NCBI GenBank assembly: GCA_014802435.1
Contig: JAAVCG010000032.1
Location: forward strand, 1-64,000
Reading direction: 5' to 3'
Source: Bacteroides sp.
GTDB taxonomy: Bacteria; Bacteroidota; Bacteroidia; Bacteroidales; Muribaculaceae
DNA length: 64,000 bases
Shown here piece after piece: positions 36,472 to 45,212 of this stretch; the stretch's first letter is position 1, and every line of letters begins with the position of its first letter. Both the position numbers and the translations under genes were made by a program. A model generated the notes under the pieces. The model made no database searches, was not told the DNA's origin, and saw nothing but the letters and a program-made list of their open reading frames with translations.

Positions 36472-37464
36472 TTAGTCCTGGTTCAGGTTGACGCGCTTGA
36501 ATGATACGACGGTCAAGCCCTTTTGAGCCTGTTCGAGGTACTGGCCGATGGTCAGGTTGCCGTCCTTGACGAATTCCTGCTCAACGAGCACGTTTTCCTT
36601 ATAGAACTTATTGATACGTCCCTTGACGATGTTTTCAATCATCTGAGCGGGAAGGTTTGCAGCCTTCTGCTCTGATACTTCGGCAATGATCTTGCGTGCC
36701 TTTTCAGCATCCTCGGCGGTGATCCATCCTTTGGCCATGTTTGACTCGATGTGAGCTTCAGAGTCTACGTGGGCGGGGTTGATGCCGGCCTTGCTCAGGG
36801 CGGCGTCTACTGCCTTGCGTACCTGTTCCTGCTTGGTCTTTTCAATGGCTACGCTCTTTTCTGATTCAATTACTGATTCAGGAACGGCTTCGCGATTGAC
36901 TGCGACGGGGTTCATGGAGGCTACCTGCATGGCAACATCGCGGCCTACCTGATAGTCTACGCCTTCAACGTTGAAGCCGCAGATGGTGGCGAGCTTGTTG
37001 CCCAGGTGGTTATAAGAGGTGGTTGAGGGTGCTTCAATCCATTCGTATGAGCCGATTTCGGTCTTTTCGCCGGTCTTGCCGCCCTCCTCGATTACGAGGT
37101 CGGCTACGGTCAGTCCGTCAACCTGTACGGCCTTCAGCTCGTCAAGGCTCTTGCACTTATTGGCTACAGCCAGGTCTACGAGCTTCTGGGTCAGAGCTAC
37201 GAAGCCGGCGTTCTTAGCAACGAAGTCAGTTTCGCAGTTGAGGGCTACGATTGCTGCGAATGAACCTTCATTCTTTGCGAGTACGCAGCCTTCTGCAGCG
37301 TTGCGGTCCTCACGCTTGGCGGCAACGGCCTGACCTTTTTTGCGGAGGATTTCTACGGCTGCTTCGATGTCGCCGTTAGTTTCGGCGAGGGCTTTTTTGC
37401 AGTCCATCAAGCCGGCGCTCGTCAGGTGGCGCAGCTTGGTGATTTCTGCCATTGTAACTGCCAT
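36472..37464 (-). CDS. tsf: Elongation factor Ts
   Basis: A 330-residue EF-Ts, the nucleotide exchange factor of EF-Tu. The N-terminal UBA-like domain (LRHLTSAGLMDCKKAL) and the conserved core EIGSYEWIEA and NCETDFVAKN are present. It is last in the operon rplM-rpsI-rpsB-tsf, 46 bases after rpsB. Confidence 0.97.
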   Translation of the reverse strand: MAVTMAEITKLRHLTSAGLMDCKKALAETNGDIEAAVEILRKKGQAVAAKREDRNAAEGCVLAKNEGSFAAIVALNCETDFVAKNAGFVALTQKLVDLAVANKCKSLDELKAVQVDGLTVADLVIEEGGKTGEKTEIGSYEWIEAPSTTSYNHLGNKLATICGFNVEGVDYQVGRDVAMQVASMNPVAVNREAVPESVIESEKSVAIEKTKQEQVRKAVDAALSKAGINPAHVDSEAHIESNMAKGWITAEDAEKARKIIAEVSEQKAANLPAQMIENIVKGRINKFYKENVLVEQEFVKDGNLTIGQYLEQAQKGLTVVSFKRVNLNQD

Positions 37465-37510
37465 AATTATTTTATAATTGGATTAAGGGAGTTAATGTTA
37501 AAGTGGATTT

Positions 37511-38326
37511 TTACTCGGCCTGGCCTTCAGCTGCGGCTGCGGCGGGGCGGGCGTTGCGGCGACGTTCGCGGCGGGGTGAGGGTGCGGCTTCGCCTTCAGC
37601 AGCTTCTGCTTCAGCGGCGGCTGAGTCAGCCTTTTCAACTTTGCGCTCCTCGATGCCTTCGTTCATAGCGGCGATGACGGTGTCAAGAACCAGTTCGATG
37701 CTCTTTGATGCGTCGTCGTTGGCGGGAATTACGAAGTCTACTCCGTTGGGGTTAGAGTTCGTGTCAACCATTGCGAAGACGGGGATACCCAGACGGATAG
37801 CCTCGGCTACGGCGATGTGTTCCTTATGAACGTCGATAACGAACAGTGCGGCGGGCAGACGGTTCAGGTCAGCGATAGAGCCCAGGTTCTTTTCGAGCTT
37901 GGCGCGCTGGCGGGTAATCTGCAGCTTTTCACGCTTTGAGAGGTTATCAAAGGTGCCGTCCTTGGTCATCTTGTCAATGGCGGTCATCTTCTTGACGGCC
38001 TTGCGGATCGTCGGGAAGTTGGTCAGCATGCCGCCGGGCCAGCGTTCGATAACGTAGGGCATACCAACGGCGGTGGCCTTATCGGCTACAACCTGCTTGG
38101 CCTGCTTCTTGGTGGCTACGAACAGAACCTTCTTGCCGCTCTTGGCGATTGACTTCAGGGCGTTGGCTGCTTCTTCAAGCTTGGCCTGAGTCTTGTAGAG
38201 GTCCAGAATGTGGATGCCGTTGCGCTCCATGAAGATGTAGGGAGCCATGGCGGGATTCCATTTACGCTTAAGGTGGCCGAAGTGACAGCCGGCTTCGAGC
38301 AGCTGCTCAAAAGAGGGAGTTGACAT
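37511..38326 (-). CDS. rpsB: 30S ribosomal protein S2
   Basis: A 271-residue S2 with the usual start (FEQLLEAGCHFGHLKRKWNP) and the ERWPGGMLTNF motif. The C-terminal extension beyond residue 235 is rich in Ala, Glu and Arg, as often seen in Bacteroidetes. It lies between rpsI and tsf. Confidence 0.97.
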   Translation of the reverse strand: MSTPSFEQLLEAGCHFGHLKRKWNPAMAPYIFMERNGIHILDLYKTQAKLEEAANALKSIAKSGKKVLFVATKKQAKQVVADKATAVGMPYVIERWPGGMLTNFPTIRKAVKKMTAIDKMTKDGTFDNLSKREKLQITRQRAKLEKNLGSIADLNRLPAALFVIDVHKEHIAVAEAIRLGIPVFAMVDTNSNPNGVDFVIPANDDASKSIELVLDTVIAAMNEGIEERKVEKADSAAAEAEAAEGEAAPSPRRERRRNARPAAAAAEGQAE

Positions 38327-38434
38327 TTTAAATAATCTTTTTTAATTGGTTTGTTTACTTTCTTGGGGTAAGCAATCCCGGAGTAGGGAGCCCTGAGGCT
38401 CCATCGCCGGGATTTAGATGCTAAACTGTGAAGA

Positions 38435-38821
38435 TTAACGCTTAGAGAACTGGAAGCGTTTGCGGGCCTTGGGCTGACCGGGCTTCTTACGTTCAACGGC
38501 ACGGGGGTCGCGAGTCATGAAGCCTTCAGCGCGAAGGGCGGGTTTATCTTCGGGGTTAACCTTTACCAGGGCGCGGGCAATGGCGAGGCGAAGTGCTTCA
38601 GCCTGACCCTTATAGCCGCCGCCGTCAAGGTTCACCTGAATGTCATATTTTTCCGGACATCCCAGGGTCAGCAGGGGCTGCTTGACGATGTATTGAAGAA
38701 TTTCTGAGGGGAAGTACTCAGCGAGAGTACGATGATTGATGGTGATGTTGCCGTTACCTTCTTTGAGGATTACTCGGGCAATGGCTGCCTTGCGGCGACC
38801 AACGGTGTTGATTGTTTCCAT
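38435..38821 (-). CDS. rpsI: 30S ribosomal protein S9
   Basis: A 128-residue S9 ending in the basic KARKRFQFSKR tail that reaches the P-site tRNA. The start at 38821 (METINTVGRRK) matches the family; an in-frame ATG five codons upstream is less likely. It follows rplM by about 19 bases, the usual L13-S9 pairing. Confidence 0.96.
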   Translation of the reverse strand: METINTVGRRKAAIARVILKEGNGNITINHRTLAEYFPSEILQYIVKQPLLTLGCPEKYDIQVNLDGGGYKGQAEALRLAIARALVKVNPEDKPALRAEGFMTRDPRAVERKKPGQPKARKRFQFSKR

Positions 38822-38840
38822 TATTGCTGCAGGCATTTAA

Positions 38841-39323
38841 TTATTTACAAAGTTTGCTCAGATCAAGCACTTTAGGCTCCTGAGCCTGATGAGGATGCTC
38901 GGCGCCGTTATAAACGTGCATGTTTTCAATGATTTTGCGGCCCAGACGGTTCTTGGGAAGCATGCCCTTCATGACGCGGTTAAACAGCGGGTGTACGCCG
39001 GGCTTCAGGTGCTTGTTGAAGCTCTTCTTCATCAGAACTTCCGGAGTCAGCTCTTTCTGGCCGCCGGGATAGCCTGAGAAGGTCAGATAGATGTGGTCAG
39101 TCATCTTTTTGCCGGTCAGAACAACCTTATCGGCATTGATGATGATGACGTTGTCGCCACACTCTACGTTGGGTGAATAACAGGGCTTGTTTTTACCCAT
39201 GAGAATTTTGGCCACCTCTGAGCAGAGACGTCCGAGATGCAGACCCGTAGCGTCGATCACATACCATGCGTGGTCGATGCTTGCGGCATTGGGAGAGAGG
39301 GTTCTGTAACTTAATGAATCCAC
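38841..39323 (-). CDS. rplM: 50S ribosomal protein L13
   Basis: A 160-residue L13, first gene of the operon, with the family motifs DATGLHLGRL, GDNVIIINADKV, YPGGQKELT and RVMKGMLPKNRLGR. A leader of about 110 bases separates it from its promoter; autoregulation is possible but no leader structure was recognised. Confidence 0.97.
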   Translation of the reverse strand: MDSLSYRTLSPNAASIDHAWYVIDATGLHLGRLCSEVAKILMGKNKPCYSPNVECGDNVIIINADKVVLTGKKMTDHIYLTFSGYPGGQKELTPEVLMKKSFNKHLKPGVHPLFNRVMKGMLPKNRLGRKIIENMHVYNGAEHPHQAQEPKVLDLSKLCK

Positions 39324-39438
39324 GATTTTAATTGGTTATTTATCAGTTCTTTACAATTGGTTCCTCCATAAGGTTTGCTTGGCCAAAAGCGCCCCCATAT
39401 GTGGTGCTACCGGAGTTAGATTGGATAAAATCGGCATG

Positions 39439-39470
39439 CAAAGGTACGAATTTTTCCTGACCTGACCAAA
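39439..39470 (-). promoter_or_regulatory. Promoter of the rplM-rpsI-rpsB-tsf operon
   Basis: On the minus strand TTTG (39467-39470), a 20-base spacer and TACCTTTG (39439-39446) match the consensus exactly. Confidence 0.87.
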
Positions 39471-39494
39471 TTTTTTCAAAAAATGTTTTTTTGA

Positions 39495-39559
39495 GGTTTA
39501 AGGTTTAAAGTTTAAAGTTTAAGGTTTAGAGTTTATAGTTTATAGTTTATTGTTTATGG
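39495..39559. repeat. Heptamer tandem repeat (GTTTAAG/GTTTATA)
   Basis: About nine 7-base units (GTTTAAG, GTTTAAA, GTTTAGA, GTTTATA) follow the rplM promoter region. They belong to the same family as 739-793 and 22604-22640. Confidence 0.75.
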
Positions 39560-39606
39560 TTGACTTGACATTCCAGGCATAACTTATGATTTGGCAAACG
39601 TCACCC

Positions 39607-39823
39607 CTATGGAAAGGCGGATTCCGATCCGCCACGTCAATTGCCGCGAAACATCCACTTCGCAAGCCCGGAGGGACGGCGGATCGGAATCCGCCTCTCC
39701 ATAGGCTGCGGTGCCGATAGCGCATGAAAAAAGCGCGGCCCGGGGTGGGGTCGCGCTTTTTGCGGATATGTTAGGGATGAGTTTAGATGCGTACTTTCTT
39801 GCCGTTGATGATGTAGAGACCAT
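39607..39823. repeat. Left copy of the duplication flanking abiF
   Basis: About 217 bp matching 40867-41090 in the same orientation. It contains a REP-like pair (39607-39632 forward, 39678-39704 reverse) and a terminator (39727-39761). It ends with a 42-bp fragment of the 3' end of the secreted-protein gene (39782-39823; codes for GLYIINGKKVRI-stop). The last roughly 90 bp are identical in both copies. It stops 12 bases before the abiF stop codon. Confidence 0.88.
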
Positions 39824-39835
39824 GTGCGACCCTTA

Positions 39836-40729
39836 TCAGTTACTCCATAGAGGTTCATCTTTCCATTGAATAGGAAAACCCATTGCGCCTAAGTCGATAT
39901 GTGGGAATTTTGAAATCAAATCCTTTAACCTGGTTGGAAAGGTGTTTTGCGGATTTACGCTTTGCAAGAAATAAACAAGAATAGATAATATAAAATAGAC
40001 TCGTTTAGTGTCCTTAGGTACATTAATAAATTTTAAATGCGTTTTTCGGGGGATTATTGCATTGATGCTCATTCTTCGATTCCATAATCTACTGTGATGA
40101 GCGCAAATATTTCTGACATACACTAACGCATGTAGCCATGATTCCATGACTGTATCTGAAAGTCCATAGAATTTAGCAACTTTTCTTCGGGCGCGTCCTG
40201 ATTTCAGAAGTCTGTAGATTTTAGAGAGAGTGCCAAAAGATGCTACCTCAAATGTCATCCAGCTTGGAGGAAATACATTGGCATACTTTCTTTGGAAATC
40301 TACAATCATTTCATCATCACAGCGCTTAAGTTCCGAATGTAATCCGGCTAATAGTTCTGAGTGTTTATCGGGATTCTTGAAATTCTCAGCTTTTTCAAAC
40401 CAATAAACACCTGATTCTTCGCTCATTATTAATGAGAGTTGTGTGCGAAAAGACACCTCGATTTTCTCAATTTCGCCGTAGATAAGCCGTCTTAATGCTG
40501 AGTCAAATTGATATAAGCTGTAAGCCGATTCAAAACTCGCATTATTTTTAAATTTTTTCGTTTTGGGGTCACGATAAGGCTTTAAGTAGCTTTTAAACCT
40601 AAAAAGGCTAATGTGATTCAATAAGTGGATGGCTTTTTGCTCGTTCTCAATAATAAGGCCATCCGATTTTAATAAACGGATTTGCTCGCTTACAGATATT
40701 TGAGATTCACTATAAAGAGGTAGTGTCAT
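39836..40729 (-). CDS. Abi_2 (AbiD/AbiF) family HEPN abortive-infection protein
   Basis: A 297-residue protein of the Abi_2 family (AbiD/AbiF), HEPN RNases that abort phage infection and are related to the ancestor of Cas13. The HEPN catalytic motif Rx4H is RNICAH (Arg206-His211). The N-terminal QIRLLKSDGLIIENEQKAIHLL (seen in short pieces) and LFRFKSYLKPYR segments match the family. The gene is AT-rich against its neighbours and sits between two direct copies of a 220-bp segment, so it was probably acquired. Its promoter and a leader hairpin lie just upstream. Confidence 0.9.
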   Translation of the reverse strand: MTLPLYSESQISVSEQIRLLKSDGLIIENEQKAIHLLNHISLFRFKSYLKPYRDPKTKKFKNNASFESAYSLYQFDSALRRLIYGEIEKIEVSFRTQLSLIMSEESGVYWFEKAENFKNPDKHSELLAGLHSELKRCDDEMIVDFQRKYANVFPPSWMTFEVASFGTLSKIYRLLKSGRARRKVAKFYGLSDTVMESWLHALVYVRNICAHHSRLWNRRMSINAIIPRKTHLKFINVPKDTKRVYFILSILVYFLQSVNPQNTFPTRLKDLISKFPHIDLGAMGFPIQWKDEPLWSN

Positions 40730-40730
40730 A

Positions 40731-40785
40731 AAAGAAAAAACTTACCCTGAGCGCGCTGTTCTGACGGGAAGCGGGGTAAGTATGT
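40731..40785 (-). ncRNA. Candidate abiF-associated small RNA
   Basis: The predicted transcript from the abiF promoter begins at about 40784. It at once forms a stem of CTTACCC with GGGTAAG (40741-40747 with 40774-40780) around a 26-base loop that can pair further (CGCT/AGCG). Abi_2 genes are known to be accompanied by a structured antitoxin RNA (the abiF RNA motif). Position and form fit; the exact motif was not verified. Confidence 0.55.
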
Positions 40786-40790
40786 TAGCG

Positions 40791-40822
40791 CAAAGTTAGC
40801 AAGAATTTTTCTAATTTGCAAA
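40791..40822 (-). promoter_or_regulatory. Promoter of abiF and its leader RNA
   Basis: On the minus strand TTTG (40819-40822), a 20-base spacer and TAACTTTG (40791-40798) match the consensus exactly. Confidence 0.87.
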
Positions 40823-40866
40823 TTCTATCTCAAAATAATTACATAAAGAAGCTCTTTGCGCGCAAC

Positions 40867-41090
40867 CATATGGAAAGGCGGATTCCGATCCGCCGCCACG
40901 TCAATTGCCATGTCTCATTCTTCCCGCAAGCCCAGGGGGACGGCGGATCGGAATCCGCCTCTCCATAGGCTGCGGTGCCGATTGGCGTACGCAAAAAAAA
41001 GCGCGGCCCGGGGTGGGGTCGCGCTTTTTGCGGATATGTTAGGGATGAGTTTAGATGCGTACTTTCTTGCCGTTGATGATGTAGAGACCA
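40867..41090. repeat. Right copy of the duplication flanking abiF
   Basis: The direct repeat partner of 39607-39823. It has a REP-like pair (40867-40896 forward, 40941-40968 reverse), a terminator (about 40993-41029, GCGCGGCCC...) and the intact 3' end of the secreted-protein gene. The REP-proximal parts differ between copies, while the terminator and gene end are nearly identical. Confidence 0.88.
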
Positions 41091-43741
41091 TTTAAGGGGT
41101 TGGCAACCTTGCGGCCCATCAGGTCATAAGCGCTCTTGGCAACGCCGTTGGCTTCAATGGCCTCAATGGTGGTGGTGGCACCTGTGGCTTCAGCGGCTTC
41201 GCTGACGGTGCCGGTTGCTTCGTGAACGGCCACGGCTTTGATTTGAACAGCGTTGGTTACGCTATTGTGAACGGTCACAGTGGTGTTAGACTTGCTGATG
41301 ACGTGGGTAGCCGTAGCATCGTCTGCGCTGTCGATGGCATATGCTGTTCCGTCTTCCGATGCTTTGGCGCGACGAGGAGCGTTTGCGGCAGAGGTGGTTT
41401 CAATCACGGGTTCGGTACCGTTGATGGTGAAGTAAACTTTCACGCCTTCGCCGATGATTCCGAAGTTCATTGATTCGTCGCCAACGGTGATGCTGGGCTT
41501 AGTCAGATGGTTGAACTCGGTGGGCACGGTGGTGGTGCCGTGATAGTAGTGTTCGTGCCAGATGCTGAAGGTGTGGAGAGTAGCGGGATCTACGTCTTCA
41601 AGGTAGATACCTTCTTCGGCGTCATACTCTGCTTCTTCGCTGCCGTTTACAGTATACTTTGTAATCCAATCTTCGCTGGCTTCAATACCTGAGGCGAGGA
41701 TGGTTCCTTCGTCGCTGATAATTTCAAAATTATCAAAGGCAGGAACCGTTGATTCGTCGGCGGGTTTGGGGTCACGATAGTTGATGGTCACAGAGTTCAG
41801 GTAAACTGCACCGTCTTTGTTTGAGGGATAGAAAGAGAAGTAGTCATAGTCCTTAGCAAACTCAACAGAGGTATTGGAAGAGCTAATTGTGCCGATTATA
41901 ACGCCGGTCTCGTAGGTATTTTCAGTATAGGGGGTGTTGGATGCGCGGACGGTGAATTCAATTTTGTTGCTGTTTTGGTTGAAATCAACAACAATGCTTG
42001 CAATTGCGAGGTCCGCATTGTCTCCTGATTGAACGATGAAGCATCCCTGCTTTTTATTCAGCTGTAAACCCTTGTCTTTGTCGTGGATACCTTTCATGGT
42101 GTATTCCACGTTGTCAACGATACAATTATGAGTGACATACTGTGTACCTCCGTCACCATCGTGAGAGTTGTCAATTACATTGCAGTAGGGATCGAAAAAA
42201 TGGTATTCTTTGGTGACGATTTCCGAGGGGAGCATATCGTCGCCGTCGCCTTCATAAAATGCGCGTGCGGTAACAGTGACGTCTGATTCAATGGTGAAGG
42301 GAGCAGTGTAAAGAGTTGATTCTTGAGTGGGGGTAGAGCCGTCAAGAGTATAATAAATCTTGGCGTCTTCAGTTGCGCAAGTGATGGTGACGGGTTCGTC
42401 TACGTTTAATTCGCGCTTGTTGGGAGTGATGATAGGCGTTTTAACGGTTTCCTTGACAGTTCCGGCTTCAAGTTGATAAGGCACGAGCTTGAGAGCGTTG
42501 TCAAACCAGACGAATGCATACATTTTATAGCTTACGCCGTTGGTAATTTGAAGACCATAGCGGTTGTTAAGCGGGAGGGTCTCTGAACCGAATGAAACGG
42601 TCAGTGAACTTGAAGAACCTGAAACGGTACATCCGTCAATAATAATCTGGTCAAGAAGATTATTTTCTTTGGTCAGATTAGCCAGGGTGTTGACGGTTTT
42701 GGCGGTATATGAAACGCCATCGCCCTCTTCGGTGGTTAATGTTGCTTTTTCAATTTCGAAGAGGCCATGATAATCAGTTGCTGTTCCTTGAACCTTAGTA
42801 ACTTTAGTTCCGACTTCAATGTTTTCAGAAACATTGTAGATGAACAAGTTGCTGGTGCCGTCAGTCAGAATGACATTGTAGATGGAGGAACTGTATTGGT
42901 TGGCATAAAGAACCGAGAAGTCGCCAATAATAGTCAGTTCTTCCTCGTTTTGCGCCTTGGTAACTACGTCGCGGAATGAAGTGTAAGGAACAACAATGTC
43001 CATTGAGGTGGTGTTGCCTTTTTCATCGCCCTTTTGCGCGAAAGCGTAGACGGTGCAATTTTCAGTTACGGGAAACGTTGCGGTGTATTCGTTAGTGATT
43101 TCGTTATTGGAGAAACCATAATAAATAGTTGCTCCTTCGGTAGCACAAGAAAGTGTTACGTTTGCGATAGCACCGTTAAGTTCATATGAGAGCTCAACGT
43201 CCTGAGGAGCATCGGGATTAACCTCGTAGCCGGTCCAAGTGAGAGAGGTGATAGATGCGCGGTCTTTGTTTGATGTTGAGTTTTTAGACGGAGAAAGGTT
43301 TGTGATTACAATCTGGAAATCACCTGCAATCTTTATGTTATTCCAAGCGTCAGGAGTCCATTCTTCCTTGGTGTTTGTAGATGAGACTGTAAACTCGTGG
43401 CTGCTGACGGATTGTCCGTCTTGGAGGATTTCAGCCTTCAAGCTGATACCATTACTTTCTGAAAATGTGTTAACGGCGGAAATGGAGAGAGAGCCGATTC
43501 CTCCGGATAAAGTCGGAGAGGTAAGAGTGCCTTTAGCACTTGTTTTGCCATTTAAGGTCGGGCAGATGGTGCCATTAACGTCAATTAAAGCACTGTTTGT
43601 AGCAGTCCAATTGTCATCACTGGTATAGGTTTTGTAGGAAGTCTGTGCTTTGGTTCCCCAACCGGTGATAGCTTGATTCTCTGCATTTGCGGAGAGCCCT
43701 GTTAAGAGTACTCCAAGAAGAGAAAGTAGAAGTTTTTTCAT
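41051..43741 (-). CDS. Secreted T9SS cargo protein with chitobiase-like C-terminal repeats
   Basis: An 896-residue exported protein starting at 43741 (MKKLLLSLLGVLLTGLSANA signal peptide). It contains several beta-sandwich repeats of the CHB_HEX_C type (IYYTLDGSTPTQEST, VYFTINGTEPVIE and IYYGFSNNEIT). These are often attached to enzymes or act as sugar-binding modules. No catalytic domain is recognised. The C-terminus (YDLMGRKV ... GKKVRI) is a type IX sorting tail, so it is probably displayed on or released from the surface. Its final 42 bp are duplicated beyond abiF. Confidence 0.85.
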   Translation of the reverse strand: MKKLLLSLLGVLLTGLSANAENQAITGWGTKAQTSYKTYTSDDNWTATNSALIDVNGTICPTLNGKTSAKGTLTSPTLSGGIGSLSISAVNTFSESNGISLKAEILQDGQSVSSHEFTVSSTNTKEEWTPDAWNNIKIAGDFQIVITNLSPSKNSTSNKDRASITSLTWTGYEVNPDAPQDVELSYELNGAIANVTLSCATEGATIYYGFSNNEITNEYTATFPVTENCTVYAFAQKGDEKGNTTSMDIVVPYTSFRDVVTKAQNEEELTIIGDFSVLYANQYSSSIYNVILTDGTSNLFIYNVSENIEVGTKVTKVQGTATDYHGLFEIEKATLTTEEGDGVSYTAKTVNTLANLTKENNLLDQIIIDGCTVSGSSSSLTVSFGSETLPLNNRYGLQITNGVSYKMYAFVWFDNALKLVPYQLEAGTVKETVKTPIITPNKRELNVDEPVTITCATEDAKIYYTLDGSTPTQESTLYTAPFTIESDVTVTARAFYEGDGDDMLPSEIVTKEYHFFDPYCNVIDNSHDGDGGTQYVTHNCIVDNVEYTMKGIHDKDKGLQLNKKQGCFIVQSGDNADLAIASIVVDFNQNSNKIEFTVRASNTPYTENTYETGVIIGTISSSNTSVEFAKDYDYFSFYPSNKDGAVYLNSVTINYRDPKPADESTVPAFDNFEIISDEGTILASGIEASEDWITKYTVNGSEEAEYDAEEGIYLEDVDPATLHTFSIWHEHYYHGTTTVPTEFNHLTKPSITVGDESMNFGIIGEGVKVYFTINGTEPVIETTSAANAPRRAKASEDGTAYAIDSADDATATHVISKSNTTVTVHNSVTNAVQIKAVAVHEATGTVSEAAEATGATTTIEAIEANGVAKSAYDLMGRKVANPLNGLYIINGKKVRI

Positions 43742-43785
43742 TTGTGATTGTGTTTGGTTTTGTGAATTGTGTTTAATTATAGGTG

Positions 43786-43817
43786 CAAATTTACGGAGAA
43801 ATTTATCGCCACTCAAT
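43786..43817 (-). promoter_or_regulatory. Promoter of the secreted T9SS cargo gene
   Basis: On the minus strand ATTG (43814-43817), a 20-base spacer and TAAATTTG (43786-43793) match the consensus with one change. The leader is about 40 bases. Confidence 0.75.
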
Positions 43818-43919
43818 TATTTAACAAACTTTAACTCATGTTAATAATAATTAGTGAGCGAAAATTTGAAAAAAAGTAACGCAAGTCACTATATTAAAAT
43901 AAAATTAAATTTCTAAAAT

Positions 43920-44276
43920 ATGAGTAAAAAAGTCGTTAAAATTACAGAACATCAGTTCAAGAGTTTGCACGAATACATTAATGCACACCTTGTAAGAAAA
44001 GTGCGTCATCTTGAGAACAGTACAGACACTTCCGAGACTTGGATAGAATTTTGGGAAGAAAATACAGGTTATAAGATTCCGGCGGAGGGAATTACATGTC
44101 CTTCGTGTGGCGAGACTCAGACGGACATATTGGGCGGCCATGTCACTGACGACGCGACGGGCGAGGTGTTCATAACTCCCGTATGCCGTGGATGTAACAG
44201 CAAATATAAAAACTCGCAGGCGTTCACTCATCACTTCCATGTCAAGGAAGCCTACCTTGTCCGCGCCCCCCGATAG
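43920..44276 (+). CDS. Hypothetical zinc-binding protein
   Basis: A 118-residue protein that I cannot name. It has two Cys pairs, CPSC (about 66-69) and CRGC (about 95-98), separated by GGHVTDDATGEVFITPVC. A GGHV...P.C..CN arrangement resembles a small HNH/His-Me-finger or restriction-associated zinc fold, but the evidence is weak. It has no signal peptide. It is transcribed away from the T9SS cargo gene and stands alone before a repeat-rich gap. Confidence 0.7.
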   Translation: MSKKVVKITEHQFKSLHEYINAHLVRKVRHLENSTDTSETWIEFWEENTGYKIPAEGITCPSCGETQTDILGGHVTDDATGEVFITPVCRGCNSKYKNSQAFTHHFHVKEAYLVRAPR

Positions 44277-45212
44277 TGCGCCCCTCCTGGGTAGCGGATG
44301 TGGAGTGGGCAGGTGAGGGTGACGCAGCCCTCTGGATGAGTCCATGACCGGTGGCTTATGCCGCTTGTTTTGTCGCAACCTCTTGCGGAGGCGGCGGATC
44401 GGAATCCGCCTTTCCATAGGCTTTTGCTGACCTTAGGCCAACGGGAAGAGTAGGAGCGACATATATCTGTCGCCGCTATGCGGCTTAACTATTAGTCACA
44501 TATACGCAATTACACGCCCTAACGGACGTGCCTACGTTCTGACGACCCGCTACGCGGGCCTCAACCCTATGGAAAGGCGGATTCCGATCCGCCGCCACGT
44601 GGGTGGATGACCGGGCATCGTGGCGCCCTCGCCACGATGGAGCGCGAGCTCCACCATTTTCGCCTCAATGTATTGAAATTATGAGACTGTTTCAATACTC
44701 TATCATATTGAAGCATTATTCAAAGCATTTGACATCCCCGTGGACACCAGAGGTTTGCCATGAAGCCGCCGGACGGCGGCGCTTGACCCCCATAGCCCCA
44801 TGGCGCGCCATGGGGTAAATTATGCGAACATCAAATTGTGGCCGCCGGACGGCGGTCCGGGATGAAATCTCACAGTATTCCCGGACCGCCGTCCGGCGGC
44901 TATTCAAAGCATTCGCCCCAAGACAAAGACGGTGTTGCAACAACTTTGGATGAGTACATGACCGGGCAAGGGAATTACAGAACTCATGATTTGGCCGCTG
45001 TTTGTTTGCGGCGGCGGATCGGAATCCGCCTTTCCATAGAGTTGGCGCTTGCGCGCCACCTTGGCGACGGCGCCACGGTGCCCGGTGGCTTTCGCTACAT
45101 CAGGAGCTCTGCAACATCGACTTTTTTCATTTTTGTGAAAAATTTTTTTTGTGGGGATTAAACCTTTTTGCGGGAGGGCGGTCTAAGATGCATAAGATGT
45201 TACTTTTTTTCT
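44277..45212. other. Gene-free, repeat-rich stretch
   Basis: No convincing gene in about 930 bp. Contents: a REP-like half at 44391-44419 (reverse), another at 44567-44596 (forward) and another at 45008-45038 (reverse). There is a hairpin family at about 44621-44655 (CATCGTGGCG ... CGCCACGATG, GGAGCGCGAGCTCC), like that at 12.5 kb. A 20-bp palindrome lies at 44796-44815 (CCCCATGGCGCGCCATGGGG). A 22-bp perfect inverted repeat lies at 44841-44862/44879-44900 around a 16-base loop (core GCCGCCGGACGGCGG, also at 44763-44780). Confidence 0.8.
44841..44900. repeat. Perfect 22-bp inverted repeat
   Basis: The arms at 44841-44862 and 44879-44900 are exact inverse copies (core GCCGCCGGACGGCGGTCCGG), with a 16-base AT-rich loop. 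There is no T-run, so it is not an obvious terminator. The inner word GCCGCCGGACGGCGG recurs at 44763. Confidence 0.85.

Noticed and set aside
39607..39704. CRISPR array
   Set aside because: The repeated units are inverted pairs scattered between genes, not evenly spaced direct repeats with unique spacers. No cas genes are present.
44603..45161. Short open frames in the gap before the barrel gene
   Set aside because: They arise from REP-like and other inverted repeats, and their translations are Arg/Pro-rich repeat artefacts.
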